Source: Acinetobacter sp. LoGeW2-3 (GTDB lineage Bacteria > Pseudomonadota > Gammaproteobacteria > Pseudomonadales > Moraxellaceae). From it: DNA of 64,000 nucleotides. Shown one piece after another: positions 8,958 to 18,779 of the stretch (positions are counted from its first letter, which is position 1; every line of letters begins with the position of its first letter). The DNA is taken from the NCBI RefSeq assembly GCF_002688565.1, contig NZ_CP024011.1:2976001-3040000 (forward strand), read 5' to 3'. The translations under genes were made by a program, and so were the position numbers. The notes beneath the pieces are model-generated. The model had not been told where the DNA came from and did not search any database. It was given only the letters and a program-made list of their open reading frames with translations.

Positions 8958-9545
8958 TTATTTCTTTGCAGCGGGTACAGAGGCTTCAGTGGTAATGTTT
9001 ACGGTAATTTTATCACCGACGTTTGGCACATAAGCCCCAACATTAAATTCTGAACGGTTAAATGAAGTCGTTGCATTAAAACCAACAGTTTGCAGTTTAG
9101 TCATTGGATGAACGGCCTGTTTATTTAACACTGCATCCAGTACGACTGGCTTAGTCACACCCTTCACAGTTAAATCACCGGTAATTTTATATTTGTTTTT
9201 ACCTAATGCCTGAACTTTCGTGCTTTTGAAGGTGATATTTGGATACTTTTCTACATCAAAAAATTCCGCTTTTTGAATATGCTCGTCCAGTGCCTTAACA
9301 TTGGTATTAATGCTCGATACCGGAATGGTTACATTCACAGATGAATTCGCAGGCTTTTCATTATCAACAGTAATCGTACCTTGAATGTCACTAAAGTTCG
9401 CTGATGGTGTCGAGAATCCAAAGTGGCTCCAGCTAAACACGGTCGCAGTATGCGTTGGATCTATGGTGTAGCTCACTGGCTTTGCCATAGAAAATGTTGC
9501 TACTGAAGCCAAAGTCAGGCCCAAAGCCAATGTCTTGAATTTCAT
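8958..9545 (-). CDS. YceI family periplasmic protein
   Basis: 195 aa with a clear signal peptide (residues 1-21, cleavage after FSMA). The mature YceI-like lipocalin fold starts YTIDPTHTATVFSWSHFGFS. A conserved beta region has KYPNITFKST, ITGDLTVKGVTKPV and the NRSEFNVG segment. YceI-fold proteins bind polyisoprenoids or other hydrophobic ligands in the periplasm, and some are stress- or acid-induced. The ligand here is unknown. Confidence 0.9.
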   Translation of the reverse strand: MKFKTLALGLTLASVATFSMAKPVSYTIDPTHTATVFSWSHFGFSTPSANFSDIQGTITVDNEKPANSSVNVTIPVSSINTNVKALDEHIQKAEFFDVEKYPNITFKSTKVQALGKNKYKITGDLTVKGVTKPVVLDAVLNKQAVHPMTKLQTVGFNATTSFNRSEFNVGAYVPNVGDKITVNITTEASVPAAKK

Positions 9546-9671
9546 GTCATAACCCTCTGTTTTGAATAGGTTCTAATCTAGCTTAATTAGAATTATTTGC
9601 ATCGCTAAAGATAGAACGATTTGTTGCATGCATGGAACGGTAAAATTGTAAGCAATAAGCCCAAGCCGATA

Positions 9672-10127
9672 TTAAGTCATTCTATATTGAATAAACCCGG
9701 TCTTCTTGGCAACCTGATCATAAAGTTGCTGTGCTTGTAGATTGGTCTCATGGGTCAGCCAATAGACCCGATCGCAACCTTTCTGTTTAGCATAATCATA
9801 TACCTTCTCAATCAAAGCTCTTGCCACGCCCTGCCCTCGAAAATCCACATGAGTATAAAGATCCTGCAAATAGGCATACGGCGTTAAGGTCCAGCAGCTG
9901 TCATGTTCAATCACATGCACAATGCCAATCACCTGCTGATTTAGAATCGCTGCAAAGCCATAGATATGTTCAAGTTCAGGATTGACCAGCCTTTGCCAAG
10001 TATGATGATTGATCTCTTCACTAAGCTGAGTCTGATAAAAGGTTTGGTAGTCTCGCCATAATGGCAACCATTCCTGTTGTTTGATGTTTTCTAAAGGTTC
10101 AATTTGAATCTGGTCTTGTATGCTCAT
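9672..10127 (-). CDS. GNAT family N-acetyltransferase
   Basis: 151 aa, a single GNAT domain. The acetyl-CoA pyrophosphate-binding motif A is visible as FRGQGVARALIEKV, preceded by the LQDLYTHVDF strand. Motif B follows as VYWLTHETNLQAQQLYDQV. The substrate is unknown. The gene is monocistronic, between the yceI-like gene and a small hypothetical gene on the same strand. Confidence 0.85.
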   Translation of the reverse strand: MSIQDQIQIEPLENIKQQEWLPLWRDYQTFYQTQLSEEINHHTWQRLVNPELEHIYGFAAILNQQVIGIVHVIEHDSCWTLTPYAYLQDLYTHVDFRGQGVARALIEKVYDYAKQKGCDRVYWLTHETNLQAQQLYDQVAKKTGFIQYRMT

Positions 10128-10262
10128 TTTTATGTATTTCTTCTATTTAAAATAGATCGAATTAGCTTAGGCTATTTTAATGATTAAGATAGGATTTTTT
10201 ATTCCAATAAATATAAATTATTGATAAGTATCTACAGCTTATATTTATGATTATTTTTATAC

Positions 10263-10284
10263 AAAAAAAGCCCCACATGGGGCT
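10263..10284 (-). terminator. Terminator of the 73-aa gene
   Basis: On the minus strand AGCCCC-atgt-GGGGCT is followed by a run of seven T. It sits 20 bases after the stop of the gene ending at 10305. Confidence 0.85.
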
Positions 10285-10304
10285 AATTCAGTCTTCAATC
10301 TTAC

Positions 10305-10526
10305 TTAAAGCTTTTCAACCAAAATACGGTCAACCTGCTTTAATCCAGAATGCTTTTCATGGTTTTTGCGACGTACTTTAATGATTTTTTCTTCAGCCAT
10401 TTCCTGAAGTAATAGTTCAACAGCAACCATTGCTTCAAGTGGCAGATCCTGCCCGATCCATTTCTGTTCGCCTGCATCCATTAAAGTAATTTCATCGCTA
10501 ATTTGTTCATACAAGCTCATGTTCAT
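10305..10526 (-). CDS. Small conserved hypothetical protein (73 aa)
   Basis: An acidic N-terminal half (YEQISDEITLMDAGEQKW) and a basic C-terminal half (VRRKNHEKHSGLKQ). I do not recognise the family. The central helix (LPLEAMVAVELLLQEMAEEKIIKVRRK) could be part of a winged-helix fold, but that is speculation. An alternative ATG lies two codons in (10520). It has its own terminator, and upstream space separates it from tkt, so it is probably its own unit. Confidence 0.6.
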   Translation of the reverse strand: MNMSLYEQISDEITLMDAGEQKWIGQDLPLEAMVAVELLLQEMAEEKIIKVRRKNHEKHSGLKQVDRILVEKL

Positions 10527-10606
10527 CTCACTCTTTCATTTCGACTATGGGAGAACTTTTTAGCAGTTGCCACATGAAAACAATGCCAAAAAGCGGAAAA
10601 ACAAAA

Positions 10607-10628
10607 GACGCCCCAAAACTGGGGCGTC
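10607..10628 (-). terminator. Terminator of tkt
   Basis: On the minus strand GACGCCCC-agtttt... pairs as GACGCCCC/GGGGCGTC and is followed by TTTTGTTTTT, 26 bases after the tkt stop codon. Confidence 0.9.
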
Positions 10629-10653
10629 CCTTAAAAGCTGTTTAATCAGTTGA

Positions 10654-12642
10654 TTAATCAGTAATCTCTTTTACAGCTGCGACAACAGCTTCAGTAGTAA
10701 TACCGAAGTGTTTGAACAGGTCTTTTGCAGGTGCAGATTCACCGTAAGTAGTCATACCGATCACACGACCGTCTAGACCTACAAATTTCCACCAGTAATC
10801 CACATGTGCAGCTTCAACCGCTACACGTGCACGAATCGCTGTAGGAAGAACTGACTCGCGATAAGCAACATCTTGCTTCATGAATTCTTCAGCACATGGC
10901 ATAGATACCACACGCACGCCTTCAAGCTGTGCATATGCTTCCATTGCCAAAGATACTTCTGAACCAGTTGCGATGATGATTGCTTTCAATTCGCCTTTTT
11001 CTTCAGCCAATACATAACCACCTTTCGCAGCGTTCTCAATTTGTGCTTGAGTACGTGTTTGGAATGGCAAGTTTTGACGAGAGAAGATCAACGCAGTTGG
11101 ACCTTCAGCACGCGTTAAAGCAGATTTCCATGAAATTGCCGCTTCAACTGTATCACATGGGCGCCATGTATTCAGGTTCGGCGTACCACGTAAAGATGCG
11201 ATTTGTTCGATTGGCTGGTGTGTAGGACCATCTTCACCCAGACCGATTGAGTCATGCGTATAAACGTGAATCACGCGTTGTTTCATCAATGCTGACATAC
11301 GTACTGCATTACGTGCATATTCCATAAACATCAGGAATGTTGCTACGTAAGGAATGAAACCGCCGTGTAGCGCTACACCATTTGCGATCGCAGTCATACC
11401 AAACTCACGTACGCCATAGTGTACGTAGTTACCCGCTGGATTGTCCTGTACGCCTTGTGCACCTTTCCATAAAGTCAGGTTAGAGCCTGCAAGGTCAGCA
11501 GAACCGCCAAGTACTTCTGGTAAAGAAGGTACAAGTGCTTGTAAAGCATTTTGACTTGCTTTACGTGTCGCAATTGTTTCTGCTTTCGCATTTACTTCAG
11601 CGATGTAAGCATCAGCTTTTGCAACGAAGTCAGCTGGAAGCTCACCAGAAAGACGGCGTTTTAATTCAGCTGCTTCAGTTGGGTATTTTGCTGCATAAGC
11701 GGCAAAAGTTTCATTCCAAGCTGCTTCAGCTTGTGAACCTTTTTCTTTTGCATCCCACGCTGCATATACATCAGCAGGAATAACAAATGCTTCGTCTGAC
11801 CAGCCTAAAGCTTCACGAGTCAATACGATTTCGTCATTACCTAAAGGTGCACCGTGACAGTCTTCTTTACCCTGTTTGTTTGGTGAACCTAAACCAATCA
11901 CTGTTTTACACATGATGATGGTTGGTTTGTTCGCTTCAGCTTTCGCTTCAACAGTTGCTTGACGGATTGCATCAGCATCATGACCGTCAACTTTAATCAC
12001 TTGCCAGCCATAAGACTTGAAGCGTTGCTCTGTATCATCAGAGAACCAGCCTTCAACCTCACCATCAATTGAGATGCCATTGTCATCATAGTAAGCGATC
12101 AGCTTGCCTAGACCCAAAGTACCAGCCAATGAACATGCTTCGTGAGAAACACCTTCCATCAAGCAGCCATCGCCCAGGAAGCAGTAAGTGTAGTGATCTA
12201 CAACTTTAATGTCGTCTTTGTTGAATTGCGCAGCTAAAGTTTTTTCAGCCAGTGCAAAACCTACAGCATTAGCAATACCCTGACCTAATGGACCAGTGGT
12301 TGTTTCAATACCAGGTGCATAGCCTAATTCCGGGTGACCTGGAGTTTTAGAATGAAGCTGACGGAATGATTTCAAATCTTCGATTGAAAGATCATAGCCC
12401 GTTAAATGAAGAAGCGCATATTGCAGCATGGAGCCGTGACCGTTAGACAATACAAAGCGGTCGCGGTTTGCCCAATTCGGGTTAGTCGGGTTATGGCTTA
12501 AAAATTCACGCCAAACCACATCAGCGATGTCTGCCATCCCCATTGGAGCACCTGGATGTCCTGAGTTTGCTTTTTGCACAGCATCCATTGCCAATACACG
12601 AATTGCGTTTGCAACACGACGTTCATTAAGCGGGGTTGTCAT
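10654..12642 (-). CDS. tkt: Transketolase
   Basis: 662 aa, the usual full length. It moves two-carbon ketol units between sugar phosphates in the non-oxidative pentose phosphate pathway, using thiamine diphosphate. Three domains are visible: an N-terminal TPP pyrophosphate domain ([29 protein letters not shown]), a central pyrimidine domain ([32 protein letters not shown]) and a C-terminal domain ([16 protein letters not shown]). It is transcribed away from metK, with 852 bp between them. No second gene shares the unit. Confidence 0.97.
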   Translation of the reverse strand: MTTPLNERRVANAIRVLAMDAVQKANSGHPGAPMGMADIADVVWREFLSHNPTNPNWANRDRFVLSNGHGSMLQYALLHLTGYDLSIEDLKSFRQLHSKTPGHPELGYAPGIETTTGPLGQGIANAVGFALAEKTLAAQFNKDDIKVVDHYTYCFLGDGCLMEGVSHEACSLAGTLGLGKLIAYYDDNGISIDGEVEGWFSDDTEQRFKSYGWQVIKVDGHDADAIRQATVEAKAEANKPTIIMCKTVIGLGSPNKQGKEDCHGAPLGNDEIVLTREALGWSDEAFVIPADVYAAWDAKEKGSQAEAAWNETFAAYAAKYPTEAAELKRRLSGELPADFVAKADAYIAEVNAKAETIATRKASQNALQALVPSLPEVLGGSADLAGSNLTLWKGAQGVQDNPAGNYVHYGVREFGMTAIANGVALHGGFIPYVATFLMFMEYARNAVRMSALMKQRVIHVYTHDSIGLGEDGPTHQPIEQIASLRGTPNLNTWRPCDTVEAAISWKSALTRAEGPTALIFSRQNLPFQTRTQAQIENAAKGGYVLAEEKGELKAIIIATGSEVSLAMEAYAQLEGVRVVSMPCAEEFMKQDVAYRESVLPTAIRARVAVEAAHVDYWWKFVGLDGRVIGMTTYGESAPAKDLFKHFGITTEAVVAAVKEITD

Positions 12643-13494
12643 AAATCAGTGTCCAAATAATTCAAAAATAGAAAATGATGAAAAGACTTTCAAAACTGTT
12701 GCATATTGTCTTAAAAAAACAGCGAGGGGTAAAGACCAGCCTACAATATTTATCACTTTATTGTTGCTGAGATGGATCAATGTACATTTAATCTACATTA
12801 TTAGGCACTAATGCTGGTCAATACTGAATTTTTATTAGAATAAAAACCCTATTTTTCATAAGGTTTAATGGCAAATTTCATTCATTAGATTTTCATCGTC
12901 ATTTTAAAAGTTTGAGTCAAGGAAATATGTATATATGACTTTTATTGATTCAAATTATTTCGCTTATCAGCAGGATCATAAAATGGGCTAGAGAATGCTG
13001 CCATTTATATCTTTTACCCTACCCGTTATTCGCCTTTATCTTAGGTAAATTTATTTGCATATAGTAGCAATGAAGACTGATTTTTTAATTAGAGCACGGA
13101 GATAATTGGTCTACACATTTTACATGCGTTTTAAGATGAATAGACTTTAGAATAATTAACTGAGTTTAAAAACTCACTTCTATCGATCTATCAATTGATA
13201 GCAAATCTCATTTTTAAAAATTAAGAATGCCGCTTCTTTAAAGGGTTAATGCTTAAGATCAGGGCTGAGAACGATTGCTACAAAAAATGACCAAAAAAAT
13301 CTGCCAGATCTTTCTTGAGCAAAACATAAGCAAAAGCCGCTGATAAGTGCGGTATATCAGTTTTTCAAATACCAATATTCAAATAAAAACAAATTAAATT
13401 GGAACAATTTCAGTCAATTTTACCGTTCAAACCTAGTCCTTCGACGCAACACGATGTAACATATCGGGTCTTTAAAATTAACTGTGATAGGACT
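12643..13494. other. Long divergent intergenic region between tkt and metK
   Basis: 852 bp, AT-rich, holding the divergent promoters of tkt and metK. I see no convincing gene. A 13-codon ORF at 13249 has only a close AAAGGG before it. A hairpin with a T-run lies at 13340-13365 (separate entry). I found no SAM-riboswitch signature. Confidence 0.5.
13340..13365 (+). terminator. Terminator-like hairpin in the metK leader
   Basis: CTGATA (13340-13345) pairs with TATCAG (13355-13360) and is followed directly by TTTTT, 130 bases before the metK start. It could end an upstream short transcript or act as a leader attenuator. The stem is short, so it may be chance. Confidence 0.35.
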
Positions 13495-14661
13495 ATGCGC
13501 GAGTACGCTGTATTTACCTCGGAATCTGTAAGCGAAGGCCATCCAGATAAAATGGCTGACCAAATCAGTGATGCTATCTTGGATGCAATCTTAAAAGAAG
13601 ACCCATATGCGCGGGTTGCTTGTGAAACGCTTGTAAAAACGGGTGCTGTTGTACTTGCCGGTGAAATCACAACAACTGCCAATGTCGACTTTGAAGCAAT
13701 TGTGCGTCAAACCGTAAATGGCATCGGTTATCACCATTCTGACCTTGGCTTTGATGGTTCAACTTGTGCCGTGATCAACATGATCGGTAAACAGTCTCCT
13801 GAAATTGCTCAGGGTGTAGACCGTCAAAAACCTGAAGATCAAGGTGCCGGTGACCAAGGCTTGATGTTTGGTTATGCCAGCCGTGAAACTGACGTATTAA
13901 TGCCTGCGCCAATTTCTTATGCACATCGCTTAATGGAAAAACAAGCTGAATTACGTCGTAATGGTGCATTACCATGGTTACGTCCAGATGCGAAGAGCCA
14001 AGTGACTTTCGCTTATGAAAATGGCATGCCTGTACGTTTAGATGCAGTGGTACTTTCTACGCAACACGATCCAGAAATTTCACAAGCGAATCTGAAAGAA
14101 GCTGTGATTGAAGAAATCGTGAAGAAAATCATTCCTGCTGAAATGTTCCATGCAGACACTAAATTCCACATCAACCCAACGGGTATGTTTGTGATCGGCG
14201 GTCCTGTAGGTGACTGTGGTCTGACTGGCCGTAAAATCATTGTAGATACTTACGGTGGTATGGCGCGTCACGGTGGTGGTGCATTCTCTGGTAAAGATCC
14301 ATCAAAAGTTGACCGTTCAGCTGCATATGCAGGCCGTTATGTAGCAAAAAACATCGTTGCTGCTGGCCTTGCTGACAAATGTGAAATTCAGGTGTCTTAT
14401 GCCATTGGTGTTGCTGAGCCAACTTCAATTTCAATCAATACCTTTAATACCGGTAAAGTATCTGACGAATTGATCGTGCAATTGGTTCGTGAACACTTCG
14501 ACCTGCGTCCTTACGGTATTACCCGTATGTTGAACCTGATCCAGCCAATGTATAAGCAAACTGCTGCTTATGGTCACTTTGGCCGTCAAGGTTCTGATAC
14601 TGCATTCACTTGGGAAAAAACCGACAAGGTTGAAGCATTACGCGCTTCTGCTGGTCTGTAA
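13495..14661 (+). CDS. metK: S-adenosylmethionine synthase
   Basis: 388 aa. It makes S-adenosylmethionine from methionine and ATP and supplies the radical SAM and methylation enzymes. Hallmarks are the start [19 protein letters not shown], the ATP motif GAGDQG near residue 117, and [19 protein letters not shown] near 260-280. A longer reading from TTG at 13399 adds 32 residues that do not fit the family, so ATG 13495 is chosen. A close AGGA lies only two bases before it. Confidence 0.97.
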   Translation: MREYAVFTSESVSEGHPDKMADQISDAILDAILKEDPYARVACETLVKTGAVVLAGEITTTANVDFEAIVRQTVNGIGYHHSDLGFDGSTCAVINMIGKQSPEIAQGVDRQKPEDQGAGDQGLMFGYASRETDVLMPAPISYAHRLMEKQAELRRNGALPWLRPDAKSQVTFAYENGMPVRLDAVVLSTQHDPEISQANLKEAVIEEIVKKIIPAEMFHADTKFHINPTGMFVIGGPVGDCGLTGRKIIVDTYGGMARHGGGAFSGKDPSKVDRSAAYAGRYVAKNIVAAGLADKCEIQVSYAIGVAEPTSISINTFNTGKVSDELIVQLVREHFDLRPYGITRMLNLIQPMYKQTAAYGHFGRQGSDTAFTWEKTDKVEALRASAGL

Positions 14662-14673
14662 TTTTTCTGATTC

Positions 14674-14705
14674 AAAAAAAGCCTGTCTCCGAGCAGGCTT
14701 TTTTT
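14674..14705 (+). terminator. Terminator of metK
   Basis: AAAAAAAGCCTG-tctccgag-CAGGCTTTTTTT, starting 13 bases after the metK stop codon. Confidence 0.92.
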
Positions 14706-14832
14706 GTTTTCAATCATTTATAAAATGGTTGACAACTTTTACACGAACGCCACATTTTTTAGCATTCTGAAGCACGTGATTCCGATACTATTTTGATATC
14801 AATGATCTATGACAACAAAAGGAAATAACACA

Positions 14833-15177
14833 ATGAATAAACTTCTTATTGCTTTAGGATTGGCGACAACTGTAGCACTCGTGGGCTGTAGCAAAGAGAA
14901 ACAACCTGAAACCGGGGCAACTACGGGTGAACACCTAGAAAATGCTGCAGAACAAGCTGGTCATGACATGGAAGATGCGAGTCATGATGCTGCAGTTTCT
15001 ACTGAAAATGCGATGGACAATGCTGCAGCCAATACAGCTGAAGCAACCGAAGGTGCAGCCGCAAGTGCAGAAGCCGCTGCTCGACGTGCTAAAGAAGCAG
15101 CCAAAGATGCCACTGCGACTGTCGCTGGTTCTGTAGAAGAAGGTGCTGGTAAAGTCCGTGAAAAAGCTGAAAACTAA
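14833..15177 (+). CDS. Small Ala-rich lipoprotein
   Basis: 114 aa. The start at 14833 follows AAGGA at a good distance and gives a lipoprotein signal MNKLLIALGLATTVALVGC, with the lipobox Cys at residue 19. A longer frame from 14809 would put eight polar residues in front of it. The mature part is about one third Ala, with Glu/Asp/Lys at helical spacing (SAEAAARRAKEAAKDATATV), and so probably forms one long amphipathic helix. It should be anchored in the outer membrane or the outer face of the inner membrane. The function is unknown; entericidin- or YtxH-like stress proteins look similar only in composition. Confidence 0.8.
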   Translation: MNKLLIALGLATTVALVGCSKEKQPETGATTGEHLENAAEQAGHDMEDASHDAAVSTENAMDNAAANTAEATEGAAASAEAAARRAKEAAKDATATVAGSVEEGAGKVREKAEN

Positions 15178-15217
15178 TTCTGCATAACTTGATTCTTTTT
15201 GGGAATAAAGTGAATTT

Positions 15218-15243
15218 AAAAGCCTGCATTTTCAGGCTTTTTT
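15218..15243 (+). terminator. Terminator of the small lipoprotein gene
   Basis: AAAAGCCTG-catttt-CAGGCTTTTTT, 40 bases after the stop codon. Confidence 0.9.
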
Positions 15244-15326
15244 ATTTTTTGGCTTATCTTTTCGTGCTTGATATTTATAAGGTTTACGTGCATGTTTGAG
15301 CTAAAACAATGCTTTAGAAAAACTTT

Positions 15327-16025
15327 ATGTATTCTCATCATTCTGAAAAACATTATATGAGCCGGGCGGGCTGGTTACGCGCTGCTGTTTTAGGTGCTAA
15401 TGATGGCATCATCTCGGTGACCAGTTTGATTACTGGCATGGCCGCCAGCGGTGCTTCCAGTCAAACCTTATTGATCGCCTGTGTGGCGGGCCTGATTTCC
15501 GGCGCCAGTTCCATGGCTGCCGGTGAATATATTTCCGTTAAATCACAAGTCGATATTGAAAACTCTGACCTGAATATTGAAAAACGTGAATTAAAGCGTA
15601 ATCCTGAAGCAGAACTCAGAGAATTAACCCAAATCTATATTATGCGCGGCCTGTCACCTGAACTGGCACATGAAGTTGCAGTGCAGCTGACCGCCAATGA
15701 TGCTTTGGGAGCACATGCCCGGGATGAGATTGGTATTCATGCCAATACAGCTGCTAAGCCTTTGCAGGCTGCCGGATCATCCGCACTCGCCTTTTCTCTG
15801 GGTGCACTATTTCCAATGTTTTCGATTTTGCTCAGCCCGGAGCATCTCATCTCAATGACGGTGATGATAGTAGGTGTGCTTTCACTGGCATTTTTAGGTG
15901 CAATTTCCAGCTATTTTTCTGGAACATCAAAATTGCGTGGCGCTTCACGCATCACCCTTTGGGGGATTGCAGCAATGGTATTCTCTTACTGGATTGGCTC
16001 ACTGTTTCACGTTAATCCGATGTAA
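15327..16025 (+). CDS. VIT family (CCC1/VIT1-like) Fe/Mn transporter
   Basis: 232 aa. An N-terminal WLRAAVLGANDGIISVTSLITGMAASG segment holds the family's conserved Asp and Gly residues. GASSMAAGEYISVKSQ follows in the second membrane helix, then a cytoplasmic acidic/basic segment (about 80-135) that binds metal in plant VIT1. Three C-terminal membrane helices complete the five expected. Family members move Fe2+ or Mn2+ out of the cytosol. No metal regulator is adjacent. Confidence 0.88.
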   Translation: MYSHHSEKHYMSRAGWLRAAVLGANDGIISVTSLITGMAASGASSQTLLIACVAGLISGASSMAAGEYISVKSQVDIENSDLNIEKRELKRNPEAELRELTQIYIMRGLSPELAHEVAVQLTANDALGAHARDEIGIHANTAAKPLQAAGSSALAFSLGALFPMFSILLSPEHLISMTVMIVGVLSLAFLGAISSYFSGTSKLRGASRITLWGIAAMVFSYWIGSLFHVNPM

Positions 16026-16149
16026 TTTTCATAAGTTAAACTAATATAAAGAATCAGATATTAGAATGAAAAATTGAGGTTTATGAGTCGCATCAAAAAA
16101 ACTGAGCGCTAGAATAGAACACTTTATTTTTTGATATTCTATTTCTCCC

Positions 16150-17361
16150 ATGTCAGTCATTGCTGCATCCTCAAATCGATCGAATATATCGGTTTGGGTA
16201 TCCTTTATTTTACTCATTATAGGTACGATCGGTGCCTATCAAATCGTAGGGCTGAATCAAGCCCTTTTATTCCTCACCGGTGGTGCCTTGGGCATGACCT
16301 TGTATCATGCCTCTTTTGGTTTCACTTCCAGCTGGCGTGTATTTATCAAGGAACGTCGCGGTCGTGGCCTCCGTGCCCAAATGATCATGCTCAGTCTAGC
16401 AGTATTGCTGTTCTTTCCTGCTTTGGGTGCCGGCGAACTTTTTGGTAATCCAGTTAAAGGTCTGGTCAGTCCAGTTTCACTGTCTGTCGTGATTGGTGCC
16501 TTTATTTTCGGGATTGGGATGCAGCTTGGTGGTGGCTGTGCCTCTGGTACGCTCTATACCGTCGGTGGTGGTAGTGCGCGAATGCTGGTGACTCTGTTCT
16601 TCTTCTGTACCGGCTCCCTGCTTGCGACTTCTCATATTGACTGGTGGTTTAATCTGCCACATCTTGCTCCGATCTCGATTGTAGACAGCCTTGGGGTCGT
16701 TCCTGCCCTATTCTTAAGTTTTCTGGTCTTTGCAGCGATTGCGGCAGCAACGGTGTTTTTTGAAAAGAAACGTCATGGCAGTCTGGAGGTTGAACCACAA
16801 AGCCAACATCAGGGCTGGAAACGCTTTTTACGTGGTCCATGGCCATTAATCTGGGGTGGAATCATTTTAACCCTGCTTAACTTTGCAACCTTAGCCTTGG
16901 CCGGCCGTCCATGGGGCGTTACTTCTGCCCTTGCCGTTTGGGCAGCCAAGTCAGCAAGTTTTGTGGGTGTAGATGTTGCATCTTGGGCCTATTGGCAACA
17001 ACCAGCAAATGCCAAAGCGCTGTCTGAATCGCTCTGGTTCGATATTACTTCGATGATGAACTTTGGCATCATGCTCGGTGCGCTTCTCGCTGCCAGTCTG
17101 GCAGGTAAATTTGCACCAAATTTCAATATTCCAAAACGTTCATTATTGGCAGCGGTCCTTGGTGGCCTAATGCTGGGCTACGGCGCACGGCTGGCTTATG
17201 GCTGTAATATTGGCGCTTATTTCAGTGGTATTGCTTCAGGCAGTGTGCATGGCTGGTTATGGCTGGTATTTGCCTTCTTGGGTAATGGTCTGGGCGTAAA
17301 ACTACGTCCAATCTTTTTCCCAGGTGAAAAACCACAACTAGAAAAACTAACGGGTTGTTAA
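16150..17361 (+). CDS. YeeE/YedE (TsuA-like) sulfur-compound transporter
   Basis: 403 aa and very hydrophobic, with about ten or more membrane helices. It is built as two inverted YeeE halves, each with a conserved pore Cys motif: GGGCASGTLY (Cys130) and YGCNIGAYFSG (Cys352). In the TsuA family these cysteines pass thiosulfate by transient S-S-S contacts. No TsuB/SirA-like partner is next to it, so the substrate (thiosulfate or another sulfur compound) is inferred. It forms a monocistronic unit with its own terminator. Confidence 0.85.
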   Translation: MSVIAASSNRSNISVWVSFILLIIGTIGAYQIVGLNQALLFLTGGALGMTLYHASFGFTSSWRVFIKERRGRGLRAQMIMLSLAVLLFFPALGAGELFGNPVKGLVSPVSLSVVIGAFIFGIGMQLGGGCASGTLYTVGGGSARMLVTLFFFCTGSLLATSHIDWWFNLPHLAPISIVDSLGVVPALFLSFLVFAAIAAATVFFEKKRHGSLEVEPQSQHQGWKRFLRGPWPLIWGGIILTLLNFATLALAGRPWGVTSALAVWAAKSASFVGVDVASWAYWQQPANAKALSESLWFDITSMMNFGIMLGALLAASLAGKFAPNFNIPKRSLLAAVLGGLMLGYGARLAYGCNIGAYFSGIASGSVHGWLWLVFAFLGNGLGVKLRPIFFPGEKPQLEKLTGC

Positions 17362-17371
17362 TCTTCCTAAT

Positions 17372-17399
17372 AAAAAGCCCATCATTGAATGGGCTTTTT
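17372..17399. terminator. Bidirectional terminator
   Basis: AAAAAGCCCAT-cattga-ATGGGCTTTTT lies between the convergent YeeE-like gene and the lipoprotein gene ending at 17424. Confidence 0.9.
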
Positions 17400-17423
17400 A
17401 TGCACTAAATACCCCTAATCAAT

Positions 17424-17933
17424 TTATAATGCAGCTTTTAGATTACAGCCATAGCCCATGGTTTGTTGAACCTGACGATAGCTGGTATAGCGATCCAGAA
17501 TAAAGGTATAGAACTGATCAGCACTTGAAAAATTGGCTTTAAGATCTTCTTTTTCTGCATTCGGCAGTTGAACATCATTGACCAAATTAAGATTATAATG
17601 CCCCAATCGGTACATCTCGGCAAAATAGCCATTCATCATGTCGCAATAAGCCACCTTACTAGACTTAAGTGCTGTGCTTGCCACCAGATGCTGATTCAGG
17701 GTTCTTAAATTATTTACATCCAACGGAAATTGATGTGCAAAAGCAATGCTTTCGACTTTCTTAAGCTGGCTAAAGTCAGTTGCCAGTTTTTGATTGAGCG
17801 TATCAAAGCGTTGCTGTAATTCCTGAGCGGTTTGAACCTGATATTGAGCAGGATCTACCTCAACCTTTTGAGGTTCTTGCGTACATGCAGTCAACGTCAA
17901 GCCTAGCACCAATGTACTCAGCCATACCTTCAT
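17424..17933 (-). CDS. Putative lipoprotein of unknown function
   Basis: 169 aa from ATG 17933, which gives a clean lipoprotein signal (MKVWLSTLVLGLTLTAC, lipobox Cys17). An in-frame upstream ATG (17948) would add five residues. The mature part is helical (AQELQQRFDTLNQKLATDF). It has two Cys far apart (in AYCDMMNG and MGYGCNL) that could form a disulfide. I do not recognise a family. Confidence 0.75.
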   Translation of the reverse strand: MKVWLSTLVLGLTLTACTQEPQKVEVDPAQYQVQTAQELQQRFDTLNQKLATDFSQLKKVESIAFAHQFPLDVNNLRTLNQHLVASTALKSSKVAYCDMMNGYFAEMYRLGHYNLNLVNDVQLPNAEKEDLKANFSSADQFYTFILDRYTSYRQVQQTMGYGCNLKAAL

Positions 17934-17999
17934 AAACACATCACTCAATCAAAAAACAATAGCGTCCTGATTATGCCTGAAAATCCTGAGGCATGTGTT

Positions 18000-18779
18000 T
18001 CAAAGTGCTTTTTCGTTCATATAGCGCCAATAGCGTTTGGGTACATATTGAATATGCAACTTCATATTCTTACGCGCCTGAATATTGACGCTATTAAAAT
18101 AGTCTTTCCAGAGCTGGTCATAGAGTAATTCGTCCTCATCCAGCTCAATACTGAAAGATTGACTATGTCCAAGCCGAGCTTGCGGATCAATCTGCTCAGC
18201 ATTCATTTCGACCTGATGTACATCCTGCAAATCATAGTAAATCCCATATTTGCGCTGTTCATCATAAATTAGCCAAGTCTGATCCTGATAACGTTCCTTG
18301 AAATGTTTAGTGATAATCGGCAGCACATTAAAATCCGGTTTGACCAGACTCAGAAATAAGCCATCCTGACACTTTTTAAAACGGACAAAGGCTTCCATAC
18401 GATGCTTTTCACGTCCCACCTGTTTTGCCCATTGCGACATGCCTAATACCGCAGCATGACCATAGTCCTGATCTACGGGACGCTGACTCTGAAAGACATA
18501 CACAGCAAAATCAAACAAGACCTGAAAAGCCTGTTCCTGCTCAGACAGAAATGTATAGTAAAAAGCCCTTAAGCTGCTCGAACCCACTTTTTGCTTTAAG
18601 CCCTGCCAGACCCGTTGACCATGCGCCTCATTCGATGCCACATGAATAAAATCATCAAACAGTCCAGTTTGCGCATGTGGGTTGGCGGTAATTCTGACCT
18701 CAAACTCACGAAATTCAAAAGCACGGAAGATACAGCTTAATAAGCCTGTCATGGTGCCGTCAAAACAGTAACAGGCCAT
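18000..18779 (-). CDS. TIGR03915-type partner of a DNA-repair-like radical SAM protein
   Basis: 259 aa starting CYCFDGTMTGLLSCIFRAFE, typical of the TIGR03915 family of probable DNA metabolism proteins. In that family the gene accompanies a TIGR03916 radical SAM gene and is sometimes fused to a uracil-DNA glycosylase-like domain. Here there is no glycosylase fusion. A conserved FVRFKKCQDGLFLSLVKPDF-like core and an RYWRYMNE C-terminus fit. The ATG overlaps the stop of the radical SAM gene by one base (TAATG), so the two are probably translated in a coupled way. Biochemical function is not established for the family. Confidence 0.85.
   Translation of the reverse strand: MACYCFDGTMTGLLSCIFRAFEFREFEVRITANPHAQTGLFDDFIHVASNEAHGQRVWQGLKQKVGSSSLRAFYYTFLSEQEQAFQVLFDFAVYVFQSQRPVDQDYGHAAVLGMSQWAKQVGREKHRMEAFVRFKKCQDGLFLSLVKPDFNVLPIITKHFKERYQDQTWLIYDEQRKYGIYYDLQDVHQVEMNAEQIDPQARLGHSQSFSIELDEDELLYDQLWKDYFNSVNIQARKNMKLHIQYVPKRYWRYMNEKAL

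Noticed and set aside
13249-13290. Leader peptide upstream of metK
   Set aside because: Only 13 codons, no run of Met codons, and only a close AAAGGG before it.
13399-13494. N-terminal extension of MetK
   Set aside because: The added 32 residues do not fit the family; the conserved [11 protein letters not shown] start is at 13495.
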